12,771 nucleotides of DNA from CAYYJS01 sp964472315 (GTDB taxonomy: Bacteria; Verrucomicrobiota; Kiritimatiellia; UBA8416): positions 1-12,771 of the forward strand of contig CAYYJS010000076.1 in assembly GCA_964472315.1 (NCBI GenBank). The letters run 5' to 3'. The position numbers were made by a program, and so were the translations under genes. The first letter of the stretch is position 1. Each line of letters begins with the position of its first letter. Shown here piece after piece: positions 6,393 to 12,771 of the stretch. Under the pieces are notes generated by a model that had not been told where the DNA came from, ran no database searches, and worked only from the letters and a program-made list of their open reading frames with translations.

Positions 6393-9300
6393 ACCGAATG
6401 CCCGAATCGCTGGTGCGCCAGATCGAATCCGCGCAGCGCCGCCTCTGGGCTGTGGAAACGACCGTAGCCGCGGTCGGCGGCTTCTGCGGCCTGCTGCTGA
6501 GCTACTTGCTGCTGTTCGTCTCGGACCGGTTCTGGGAGACGCCGGCCGCGTTCCGGTTTCTCTGCACCGCCGCGGGCGTTGTCGGCGCCGCGCTGGGGGC
6601 ATGGTGGTGGGCCTCGCACCTGAGACGGCGGCGCGACCCGCGCGCGACGGCCCAGCTCATTCAGAAACGCTACCCCCGCCTGGGCGACCGGCTCCTGAGC
6701 GTCGTCGAGTTGTCCCGCCAGGAACAGTTGCCGGCCAACGTGTCGCCTGCCCTCCTCAACGCCGCCATGGGGCAGGTCGCGCAGGAAAGTTCGGCCCTCA
6801 GTTTCGAGTCCGCGGTGCCTACGGACTGGCTCCGCCGCTGGACGCCGGCCGGAATTGTGGCGGTCGGGCTCACGGTGGCCGCGCTGGCGTTCGCGCCGTC
6901 GGCCGGCATCAACGCGTTCAAGCGCTGGGTCCGGCCCGTCGGGGGCGAGAAGCGTTTCACCTTCACCCAACTCATGCCGTTCGACGGCAGGCGCGTGGTC
7001 GCCTATGGCGAGCCGTTCCGGGTGGAGGCGAAACTCGCGATCGGGACCCGAAGGCGTCCCGCCGAGGGCACGGCCCGCGTGGAGCGGCAGGCGCCGGTGG
7101 AGACTAAACTCCAGGGCGACACCTACCCGTTCGAGGTATCCGGCCAGACCCGGGCCGGCCGCCTGGCCGTCGCCGTGGGCGACGCGCGCGAGGGCACGGC
7201 GATCGAGCCCATGTTCCGGCCCGACCTCTCCGCGCTGACGGCGGACATCGCGATGCCGGCGTACCTGCAGCACCCGGCCCTCAGAATCGACGCGCGCAAG
7301 GGCGCGATCGACGTGCTCGAAGGCAGCCGGGTCAGTTTCGAAGGCAAGGTCAGCCGGCCGTTGGCCGAGGCGACCGTGACCGGCATCGCGGACATGAAGC
7401 TGACGTTGGCCGGCGCCGAGTTCCGGTCGCCTAATCTGCCGTTGACCGACGTGGCCGCGCTGACGTTTAGCTGGCGCGACGAAATCGGGCTGAGTTGCCG
7501 GACGCCGTTCGAGTTGAAGATTGCCCACCGCAAGGACGAACCGCCGCGGGTGGACTGCCGCGGCCTGAATCGCGCCACGGCCATGCTCGAAGACGAGACG
7601 CTTCGCTTCGACGTCGAGGCCGACGACGACTTCGGAGTCCGGAAGATCGGCATCAAGTGGCAGGTGGTGCAGGACGCGGCGGGCGAGTCCCCGGCGACGG
7701 CCGGCGGCACGAACGGGCTACCCGGCGGCGCGAGCGACATAGCCGACGGCAGGCCGCGGGACAGGCAGTTGGCGGCCGAGACGCGCTTCGCGCCCAAGGC
7801 GCTCGGCATCGGGCCGGGCCGGGTCACGCTGCGGGCCGTGGCGCTGGACTACAAACCGGACCGCGTCGAGTCGGAGTCGGCCCCGTACACGATCCTGATC
7901 CTGGACCGGGCGGAGCACGCGAAACTGGTGCAGCAGATGCTGGACAAAATCGCTCAGCGGATCGAGGAAATCGCCCGGACGGAACAGCAGCAGGTCGAGA
8001 CGACGCAGCGCCTGCGCGAGGAGCTGGCCAAACTGATGGACCAGGCGGCGAGCGCCGAGGACAGGCAGGCGCTGGAGAAGCAGCTCGACAAGATAGCCGA
8101 CCGGTTGAACGACGCGAAGTTGCGGGAGCAGGCGAACAAGGACGCCGCCCAGAAAGCCGCCGAGGATCTGAAGAAGATCGCCCAGGAGGCGGTGCGCAAC
8201 GACGAGATTGCGTCGGAGGCGATGAAGGCGATGGCGAAACTGATGGAGATGCTGCGGGAACTCGCCAAGGGCGAGATGCAGCAGGCGCAGCAGGCGCTGC
8301 AGAACGCGCAGAACGCCGGTCAGCCGTCGCAGCAGGACCAGCGCAGCGAGCAGATGCAGCAGGCGCAGCAGCAGCAGCAGGAGGCGGCCCGAAAACTTCA
8401 GGAACTCGCCCAACAGATGCAACAGGCCGGCGAAAAGCTGCTGGCCGAGACGTTCGTCAACCGGCTCAAGGCGGCGGCCAGAAACGAGCAGGAAGTCGGC
8501 GCCGAACTCGCCTCCGTGGCCCCGCGCACGGTCGGGGCGACCCTTGCGCAGTTGCCGGATGCGCTCCGGCAGCGGATGCAGTTGCAGGAGTCCAAGCAGA
8601 TGCTGACGCAGAAGAAGGTCAAGAACATCAAGGACGATATGGGGTTCTTCCTCGGCCGGCAGATCATGCAGGAACTGCACGACGTGCACGATGAGATGGA
8701 CAAGATGAACGTCGTCGATGAGCTCGGCCGGGTGGCCGCCCTCATCAACAACAACCTCGCCGGCCAGGCCGTCGAGCAGGCGGGCAGGTGGGAGAAGCAG
8801 CTTCTTGCCTGGGCCGACAAACTGAAGGCGAAGAGCGATCGCGACGAGAGTGGCGGCGAGGGCAAGGAACAGCCGGAGCCTCCGCCCTGGCTGATGGAGA
8901 TGATGCTGCGGCTCGCGCGCGTTCGGGCCCAGGAGGAAGATCTGCGCGAACAGACGCGGGCCGTCGAGGAACGGCGGGCGGCCGACGAGAAGTACGGCGA
9001 GCGCGCCAAGGCGCTGACGGACCGGCAGGACGGCCTGTTGACCCAGTTCGACCAGATTCCCGAGGACGTGAAGTTGCCGCCCGCGGTGCAGATGCGGCTG
9101 TCCCCGTTGTGGGAATCGGTTGACAAGGCGATGGCCGACACCATCGTGTTGCTGCGCAAGCCGAGTACCGGCGGCGACACGATCGCGGCGCAAACGGAAG
9201 TGATCGAGATCCTCGGCAAGTTGTTCGAAGAGGCCAGCAAGAGCGGCGGCGGGGGCGGCGGGCAAGCGAGCGCGCAGCAGATGGCGCAGATGATGGGGCA

Positions 9301-9526
9301 GGGCGGCGGCGGATCTGGCGGCGGCGGGCAGGGCGGCTCGGGGGGCGGCAATCCCAATGGCGGCGGCACGAGCCAGGCCAGCGGCCGCGCCGGCGGCCGC
9401 GGCGACGGCGCCGCCACCGCGGACCGGAGGCTCGACCACGCGGGCGGGCGGGACACGGCGGCGTTGCCGGTCGAGTTCCGCGACGCGCTCGAAGGCTACT
9501 ACAACGCAGCGGAGGCGAAGCAATGA
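6389..9526 (+). CDS. Giant DUF4175-like membrane coiled-coil protein
   Basis: A 1045-residue protein. Hydrophobic helices at about 24-44, 55-76 and 153-171 anchor it in the inner membrane. Between the second and third is the family-typical DPRATAQLIQKRYPRLGDRLL (83-103, an extended match). Residues 185-500 are beta-rich, including MPAYLQHPAL and the ADDDFGVRKIGIKW segment typical of this family. From about 505 to 770 it is a long charged, Gln-rich coiled coil (LDRAEHAKLVQQMLDKIAQR onward). A less regular helical part follows to 950, then a Gly-rich tract (953-1006) and a conserved-looking tail, LPVEFRDALEGYYNAAEA. No catalytic motif is visible; a scaffold or tether across the periplasm is the best reading, by inference. 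It resembles DUF4175-type proteins found next to MoxR/VWA clusters in PVC bacteria and proteobacteria. It has a strong GGGAGGA site and ATGA overlaps at both ends. The huge open frame before 6389 is a shadow of the preceding gene. Confidence 0.85.
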   Translation: MNRMPESLVRQIESAQRRLWAVETTVAAVGGFCGLLLSYLLLFVSDRFWETPAAFRFLCTAAGVVGAALGAWWWASHLRRRRDPRATAQLIQKRYPRLGDRLLSVVELSRQEQLPANVSPALLNAAMGQVAQESSALSFESAVPTDWLRRWTPAGIVAVGLTVAALAFAPSAGINAFKRWVRPVGGEKRFTFTQLMPFDGRRVVAYGEPFRVEAKLAIGTRRRPAEGTARVERQAPVETKLQGDTYPFEVSGQTRAGRLAVAVGDAREGTAIEPMFRPDLSALTADIAMPAYLQHPALRIDARKGAIDVLEGSRVSFEGKVSRPLAEATVTGIADMKLTLAGAEFRSPNLPLTDVAALTFSWRDEIGLSCRTPFELKIAHRKDEPPRVDCRGLNRATAMLEDETLRFDVEADDDFGVRKIGIKWQVVQDAAGESPATAGGTNGLPGGASDIADGRPRDRQLAAETRFAPKALGIGPGRVTLRAVALDYKPDRVESESAPYTILILDRAEHAKLVQQMLDKIAQRIEEIARTEQQQVETTQRLREELAKLMDQAASAEDRQALEKQLDKIADRLNDAKLREQANKDAAQKAAEDLKKIAQEAVRNDEIASEAMKAMAKLMEMLRELAKGEMQQAQQALQNAQNAGQPSQQDQRSEQMQQAQQQQQEAARKLQELAQQMQQAGEKLLAETFVNRLKAAARNEQEVGAELASVAPRTVGATLAQLPDALRQRMQLQESKQMLTQKKVKNIKDDMGFFLGRQIMQELHDVHDEMDKMNVVDELGRVAALINNNLAGQAVEQAGRWEKQLLAWADKLKAKSDRDESGGEGKEQPEPPPWLMEMMLRLARVRAQEEDLREQTRAVEERRAADEKYGERAKALTDRQDGLLTQFDQIPEDVKLPPAVQMRLSPLWESVDKAMADTIVLLRKPSTGGDTIAAQTEVIEILGKLFEEASKSGGGGGGQASAQQMAQMMGQGGGGSGGGGQGGSGGGNPNGGGTSQASGRAGGRGDGAATADRRLDHAGGRDTAALPVEFRDALEGYYNAAEAKQ
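8279..8380 (+). repeat. Gln/Ala-rich low-complexity tract with CAG/GCG triplet runs
   Basis: Lies in the coiled-coil part of the DUF4175-like protein (residues 631-664). Codons are mostly CAG mixed with GCG and AAC, and five CAG units stand in a row at 8366-8380. It is in frame and probably tolerated as helix. Triplet runs like this can change length by slippage without breaking the frame. Confidence 0.6.
9245..9408 (+). repeat. GGC-rich polyglycine tract near the C-terminus of the DUF4175-like protein
   Basis: Residues 953-1007 are dominated by Gly with Ser, Gln and Asn (runs such as GGGGGG and GGGGSGGGG), interrupted by a short QQMAQMMGQ helix. It is probably a flexible linker before the conserved tail. 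Repeated G-runs on the + strand could form quadruplexes or cause slippage; the frame is intact as given. Confidence 0.65.
9511..9515 (+). promoter_or_regulatory. Ribosome binding site of the squalene-cyclase-repeat gene
   Basis: GGAGG, seven bases before the ATG at 9523, within the last codons of the preceding gene. Confidence 0.65.
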
Positions 9527-10524
9527 ATCGGTGGCCTTTAGCGGCCGCGTGCCTGGCCTTCGCCGGGGCGGCCCTCGCGCAACAGACGGCATTCGTGGGC
9601 CGCGACCCGATCCCGGCGGCGGTCGAGAACGCCTATGTCCGGGGGTTGAAACACCTGGCGACCACGCAGAACGCGGACGGGAGTTGGGGCGGTACGTACG
9701 GCGCCGAACCCGGCGTGGTGGGGTTCGCCGTGATGGCGATGCTGGCGCACGGCGACGACCCGAACGTCGGGCCCTACAAGGATGCCGTCCGCAAGGGCGT
9801 CCGGTACATTCTGGCATGTGCCGACGCGAAGACGGGCCAAATAGGAGTCGTCGCGACGAAGTCCATGTACTCCCACGGGTTCGCCACGCTCGCCCTGGCG
9901 GAGGCGTACGGCGTGGTGGACGAACAGTTGATCGGACCGACCCTGCAACGCGCCGTGGATTTCATCGCCGCCTGCCAGAAGCGGAACAAGATGGGCGCGT
10001 GGCGCTACACGGCGGAGGCGCAGGACGCGGACACCACCGTGTCCGGGGCGCAGATGGTGGCGCTACTCGCGGCGCGCAACGCCGGGATTCTGGTGCCCGA
10101 CGACGTGATTGAAAGCGGGCTGAAGTACTACCGCAGTTGCCAGAACGAGAGTGGCGGCATAGGTTATTCGGGATCGAGCGGCGGCAGCGTGACGCTCGCC
10201 GGCATCGGGCTGCTGGTGTTCACGCTCGCCAGGCAGAAGGAGTCCGCCGCATGGAAGAACGCGGCCGGCTACTTCAGGCAGAACATGCCCGGGCAGTCGT
10301 CCTACCCGTTCTACCACGAGTACTACTCCTCGCAGGCGGCGTTCCACCTCGACGAGGCAACCTGGCAGGCGTGGAACTCAGCCAACATCACCCGGATGCT
10401 CCGCATGCAGGACCCGAACACAGGTAGTTGGACCGCTTCCAGCATGGGTGATTGTTTCACCACGTCCTGCGCGCTGCTGTCGCTGGCGTTGAACTACCGG
10501 TATCTCCCGATCTACGAACGATGA
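9523..10524 (+). CDS. Secreted prenyltransferase/squalene-oxidase-repeat protein
   Basis: A 333-residue protein with a Sec signal peptide (hydrophobic core 5-17, probable cleavage after ALA at 17-19, before QQTAF). The mature part is an alpha/alpha-barrel of repeats: QNADGSW (49-55, a perfect QxxxGxW motif), a looser QKRNKMGAW (152-160) and QDPNTGSW (296-303). It also has MYSHGFATLALAEAYG (115-130) and FYHEYYSSQAAF (263-274), segments typical of exported homologues in PVC bacteria. At 168-173 it has DADTTV, which lines up with the DxDDTA acid motif of squalene-hopene cyclases but lacks the last Asp. With about half the length of true cyclases (about 630 residues), cyclase activity is unlikely; binding of a ligand or partner protein is more plausible. 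Its function is unknown. ATGA overlaps on both sides place it in the same translational unit. Confidence 0.87.
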   Translation: MNRWPLAAACLAFAGAALAQQTAFVGRDPIPAAVENAYVRGLKHLATTQNADGSWGGTYGAEPGVVGFAVMAMLAHGDDPNVGPYKDAVRKGVRYILACADAKTGQIGVVATKSMYSHGFATLALAEAYGVVDEQLIGPTLQRAVDFIAACQKRNKMGAWRYTAEAQDADTTVSGAQMVALLAARNAGILVPDDVIESGLKYYRSCQNESGGIGYSGSSGGSVTLAGIGLLVFTLARQKESAAWKNAAGYFRQNMPGQSSYPFYHEYYSSQAAFHLDEATWQAWNSANITRMLRMQDPNTGSWTASSMGDCFTTSCALLSLALNYRYLPIYER

Positions 10525-12080
10525 AAAAGTTGTCACTGCTGTGTCTTGCGCTGGCCTGGACTCTCCCGGTCGCCGGCCAGTCCGCCACCAACCAACCGCC
10601 TGCCGCGGTCACCAACCAACCGCCTGCCGCGGTCACGAACCCACCGCCGGCCGCGGTCACCAACCAGCCCCCTGCCGCGGAGGCCCGAAAGCCGCCCGCG
10701 CAACTGACCGCCGCCCAGCGCAAGCAACTCGTTGACCTATCGAAGCAATTCAAGGAGGCGTTCGACACGAAGAACTACCTCCTGGCCAAGGAGCAGGTCA
10801 ACGCGATGCTCAAGATTCAGCCCGAAAGCGAGGCGCACTGGTACAACCTGGCCTGCGCCCAGAGCCGACTGGGCGAGTTGAAGGACGCCGTGGCGAGCCT
10901 CGAGAAGGCGGTCGAGAACGGCTGGGCGGACTTCGTTCACCAGGAGCGCGACGAGGACCTGGAAGCCCTCCGCAAGGAGGCCGGCTACAAGGCGCTGATC
11001 GGGCGCAAGGACCAGATCCAGCGCGACCGGGCCAGAAAGATCAACGAGGAACTGACCAAGTTGTATGGCGAGGGTTCGTTGCACCGCATTGACGACGAAC
11101 GCCGGCTCGTGTTTGCCACCACCGTGGATCGGCGCACGCTCGACGATCTGTGCGCCGCCCTGCAGGGCCACGCCGACGCGCTCAGCAAGGAACTGTTCGA
11201 ATTCAAGCCCGAACGCTACGTGACGGTCGTCGTGCCGAAGCGGTGGACCGGCGGCATGATCGGCGGCATGTACAGCGCCGCCACGGCCTATCTGACGTCG
11301 CGCAGCATCGGAGACGACATGATCCACGAGTTCACCCATGCTCTTCACCAAGGTGACCTGTATGCCCGGGGGCAGGAGCATCCGATCTGGCTCGCTGAGG
11401 GATTGGCAACGTTGTTTGAGGATTCCGATCTGTTGGACGGCCGGGCGATTCCCCGCCATAATTACCGGCTCAACTACATCCTCAGCCGCGTCTCCGTGAA
11501 CCGGCAGGTGCCGTGGCCGAAGTTCATGGCCCTGACGCAGGCGGACTTGCTCCGCTGGCCCAACTACGGCTACGCCCAGGCCCGCTACATGATGTTCTAC
11601 CTCCACCAACAGGGCCAACTCGGTCCGTGGTACCGGAACTACGTCAGCGGCTACGGCAGCGATACCAACGGCATCACCGCGTGGGAGCAGACACTCGGCA
11701 AGCCGGTGGCCGACATCGAGAAGGACTGGTGCCAATGGATTCAGACGCTGACCGAGGTGCCAATCCGCATGAAGGAAGGCGATCCGTCCCTCGGGCTGGA
11801 GTTGAGTCCCGCTTCGGAGGGTTTGACCGTGCGCGGCGTGGCGAGCGACAGCGGCGCCGCCAGCGCCGGACTGAAGGTCAAGGACCTCGTCACCCGCGTG
11901 GCCGGGCAGCGCGTCACCAGCGGCATGGATCTGATCCAGATTCTGACCCGGCACAAGGTGGGCGACAAGGTGCAGGTCGAGTACCGGCGAGGCGTTGAGT
12001 ACGAGACCGTGGACGTCGAATTGACCGCTACACCGTCCCCTTACAAGAAGCGCGCACCGGCGGAACCGGCGCCAAAGTAG
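10521..12080 (+). CDS. Secreted TPR / HExxH metallopeptidase / PDZ protein
   Basis: A 519-residue exported protein. A signal peptide (KKLSLLCLALAWTLPVAG) is followed by a Pro/Ala/Asn/Thr repeat linker (23-53). A TPR-like helical region follows (about 64-160, with AHWYNLACAQSRLGELKDAV at 105-124). The zinc peptidase domain has HEFTH (269-273) and WLAEGLATLFE (290-300), where Glu293 is the likely third zinc ligand, as in gluzincins of the peptidase MA-like group. A C-terminal PDZ domain (about 421-502) has an LGLEL carboxylate loop at 424-428 and SGAASAGLKVKDLV. The order suggests a periplasmic or surface protease whose substrates are picked by TPR and PDZ modules; its target is unknown. The Cys at residue 8 is too early for a normal lipobox. 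The ATGA overlap at 10521 without a good Shine-Dalgarno implies coupling to the preceding gene. It is the last gene of the coupled unit. Confidence 0.87.
   Translation: MKKLSLLCLALAWTLPVAGQSATNQPPAAVTNQPPAAVTNPPPAAVTNQPPAAEARKPPAQLTAAQRKQLVDLSKQFKEAFDTKNYLLAKEQVNAMLKIQPESEAHWYNLACAQSRLGELKDAVASLEKAVENGWADFVHQERDEDLEALRKEAGYKALIGRKDQIQRDRARKINEELTKLYGEGSLHRIDDERRLVFATTVDRRTLDDLCAALQGHADALSKELFEFKPERYVTVVVPKRWTGGMIGGMYSAATAYLTSRSIGDDMIHEFTHALHQGDLYARGQEHPIWLAEGLATLFEDSDLLDGRAIPRHNYRLNYILSRVSVNRQVPWPKFMALTQADLLRWPNYGYAQARYMMFYLHQQGQLGPWYRNYVSGYGSDTNGITAWEQTLGKPVADIEKDWCQWIQTLTEVPIRMKEGDPSLGLELSPASEGLTVRGVASDSGAASAGLKVKDLVTRVAGQRVTSGMDLIQILTRHKVGDKVQVEYRRGVEYETVDVELTATPSPYKKRAPAEPAPK
10587..10679 (+). 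repeat. Tandem 24-bp coding repeat (TNQPPAAV linker)
   Basis: Almost four copies of an eight-residue unit TNQPPAAV (third copy TNPPPAAV, last copy without its Val), directly after the signal peptide of the peptidase. The first two DNA copies are nearly identical and the later ones have drifted at a few bases, so the array arose by recent in-frame duplication. It probably forms an extended Pro-rich spacer. Confidence 0.85.
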
Positions 12081-12279
12081 CACGGCGGGCGGTGGCAAGG
12101 GTTTCTCCTTGCACAGCAAACCTTGAGAATCGGCGAGATGCCGGACGGCGCGCCCATTTATGAAGTCGAGGCCATTCGGAACTCCGTTCATGTTCGCGAT
12201 CGGGGCGGTGAACGCCGCGCTTGCCGGGCAACGCAAGTGGTCGCGGGCGCGCCATGCACACGCGAAGAGTGAGTCTGTC
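12081..12279. other. Intergenic region after the coupled unit
   Basis: A 199-base spacer. It holds a 6-bp hairpin GCAAGG/CCTTGC with a six-base loop (12095-12112) shortly after the peptidase stop. It has no T-run, so it is only a weak terminator candidate. A 9-bp inverted repeat, GGCGCGCCC (12147-12155) and GGGCGCGCC (12245-12253), encloses an 89-base interior. A 44-codon frame (12138-12272) and in-frame upstream starts for the next gene (12160, 12190) exist, but none has a good ribosome site or recognisable product. No clear promoter was seen. Confidence 0.4.
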
Positions 12280-12771
12280 ATGGACCGTTGGCTATTCACT
12301 CTCGTGTTGGGCGCGGCGTTGACGGCGGCGCGGGCGGAGATCCCCATTGACGCGCCGATCGTTGACACACCCACCAACCGGCCGGTTCCCGGAATCAACG
12401 TGCCCGCGCCGCTGCGCACGGATGAACCGACCGATGCCGTGGTCGTTCCGCCGCCGCCGGCCAGACCACGGGTGCGGGAACTGTTCCAGCCTGCCGAAAC
12501 GTCCGGCGCCGGAGATGACTGGCTCATGTGCACGAACGGCGACGGATTCGCGGGCGCCTTCGTTGGCTACGAGGCAGGGGTGTTCCACTGGCGCATCGCG
12601 GGCCAGAAGAAGACGATCCGGTTTCGCGAGGATGGCGTGGAGGGGATCGCGCTGGCCGCTCCCGTGACGACCAACCCTCCCGCCACGGCGGGTTGGCTGG
12701 TGTTTCTGGCCGATGGCAGCCTGTTGCCGGCCCGGCAGGTGACGGTCGAGGGCGGCCATGTGGCGGCCGAC
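12280..12771 (+). CDS. Secreted protein with NGD-type beta modules, 3' end missing
   Basis: The first 164 residues of a protein cut by the right window edge. The start at 12280 gives a clean signal peptide (MDRWLFTLVLGAALTAARA, cleavage after residue 19) with a purine-rich GAGTGAG at 12267-12273. Starts at 12190 and 12160 in the same frame would bury the signal peptide behind 30-40 Arg-rich residues. After a Pro-rich linker (about 29-64) come two similar beta-rich units. The first is WLMCTNGDGFAGAFVGYEAG then VFHWRI (81-106), followed by KTIRFREDGVEGIAL. The second is GWLVFLADGSLLPARQVTVE (138-157). The pattern 'hydrophobic strand, NGD/ADGS turn, G-x-hydrophobic strand' resembles uncharacterised secreted proteins of PVC bacteria that sense or bind at the surface; their function is not known. 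It lies 199 bases from the peptidase gene on the same strand and may be a separate transcript. Confidence 0.7.
   Translation, partial: MDRWLFTLVLGAALTAARAEIPIDAPIVDTPTNRPVPGINVPAPLRTDEPTDAVVVPPPPARPRVRELFQPAETSGAGDDWLMCTNGDGFAGAFVGYEAGVFHWRIAGQKKTIRFREDGVEGIALAAPVTTNPPATAGWLVFLADGSLLPARQVTVEGGHVAAD

Noticed and set aside
4080..6602. 840-codon open frame on the - strand
   Set aside because: It mirrors the VWA/GATase-like gene. The translation is rich in Arg, Pro, Ala and His with no domain, the usual antisense shadow of GC-rich codons.
7718..9817. 699-codon open frame on the - strand
   Set aside because: Antisense to the coiled-coil gene. Its Leu-rich repeats are the complement of CAG/GAG codons; no start context or domain is seen.
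9523..10524. Functional squalene-hopene cyclase
   Set aside because: About half the normal length, exported, and without the complete DxDDTA acid motif.
12095..12112. Hairpin GCAAGG/CCTTGC as a terminator of the operon
   Set aside because: Only six base pairs and no T-run follow it. A Rho-dependent end or read-through is equally possible.
12138..12272. 44-codon frame before the last gene
   Set aside because: No good ribosome site, Arg-rich product with no domain, and it ends seven bases before the preferred start of the next gene without overlap. It is kept only as a note in the intergenic entry.
10737..12533. 598-codon open frame on the - strand spanning the peptidase gene and the spacer
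   Set aside because: It covers a well-supported zinc peptidase/PDZ gene in antisense and crosses into the next gene's signal peptide. No protein features were found.
1..12771. tRNA or rRNA genes, CRISPR arrays, transposase genes or integrase sites
   Set aside because: None of the hallmark sequences (CCA-ended cloverleaf, conserved rRNA blocks, regular spaced repeats, DDE or tyrosine recombinase motifs) was found on either strand by eye.

Overview
This is a GC-rich window, and every supported gene lies on the + strand. It carries one tightly packed gene block from about position 146 to 12080, followed by the start of a further secreted protein that runs off the right edge. The gene set is the MoxR ATPase / DUF58 / BatA-like / VWA-amidotransferase-like / DUF4175-like / squalene-cyclase-repeat cluster. 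That combination, with Sec signal peptides and long envelope proteins, points to a Gram-negative bacterium of the PVC superphylum (Planctomycetota, Verrucomicrobiota, Kiritimatiellota or Lentisphaerota). This placement is inferred from family content; there is no rRNA or other marker in the window.

Layout: 1-145 is a leader with a small palindrome (36-49). A 19-codon mini-ORF (146-205) ends in an ATGA overlap with moxR (202-1230). A 68-base gap with a very GC-rich hairpin (1255-1287) separates moxR from the DUF58 gene (1299-2192). Then come a BatA-like membrane VWA protein (2189-4150), a 20-codon mini-ORF (4147-4209), a membrane VWA/GATase-like protein (4206-6392), a giant DUF4175-like membrane coiled-coil protein (6389-9526), a secreted alpha/alpha-barrel repeat protein (9523-10524) and a secreted TPR/metallopeptidase/PDZ protein (10521-12080). 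From 1299 to 12080 every junction is a 4-base ATGA stop/start overlap if the 20-codon mini-ORF is counted. After a 199-base intergenic stretch, a secreted protein with NGD-type beta modules begins at 12280 and is cut by the window end.

How the genes may work together: MoxR AAA+ ATPases are thought to act as chaperones that remodel partners carrying metal-binding VWA domains. Here MoxR is next to three VWA proteins: cytosolic DUF58, and two membrane proteins with VWA-like domains predicted outside the inner membrane. A long membrane-anchored coiled-coil protein and three exported proteins follow. The likely product is an envelope machine whose assembly is driven by MoxR. Its substrate is unknown, and the predicted zinc peptidase is the only member besides MoxR with a visible catalytic site. 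The most unusual features are the mini-ORFs that complete the ATGA chain and the hairpin at the only uncoupled junction inside the block.
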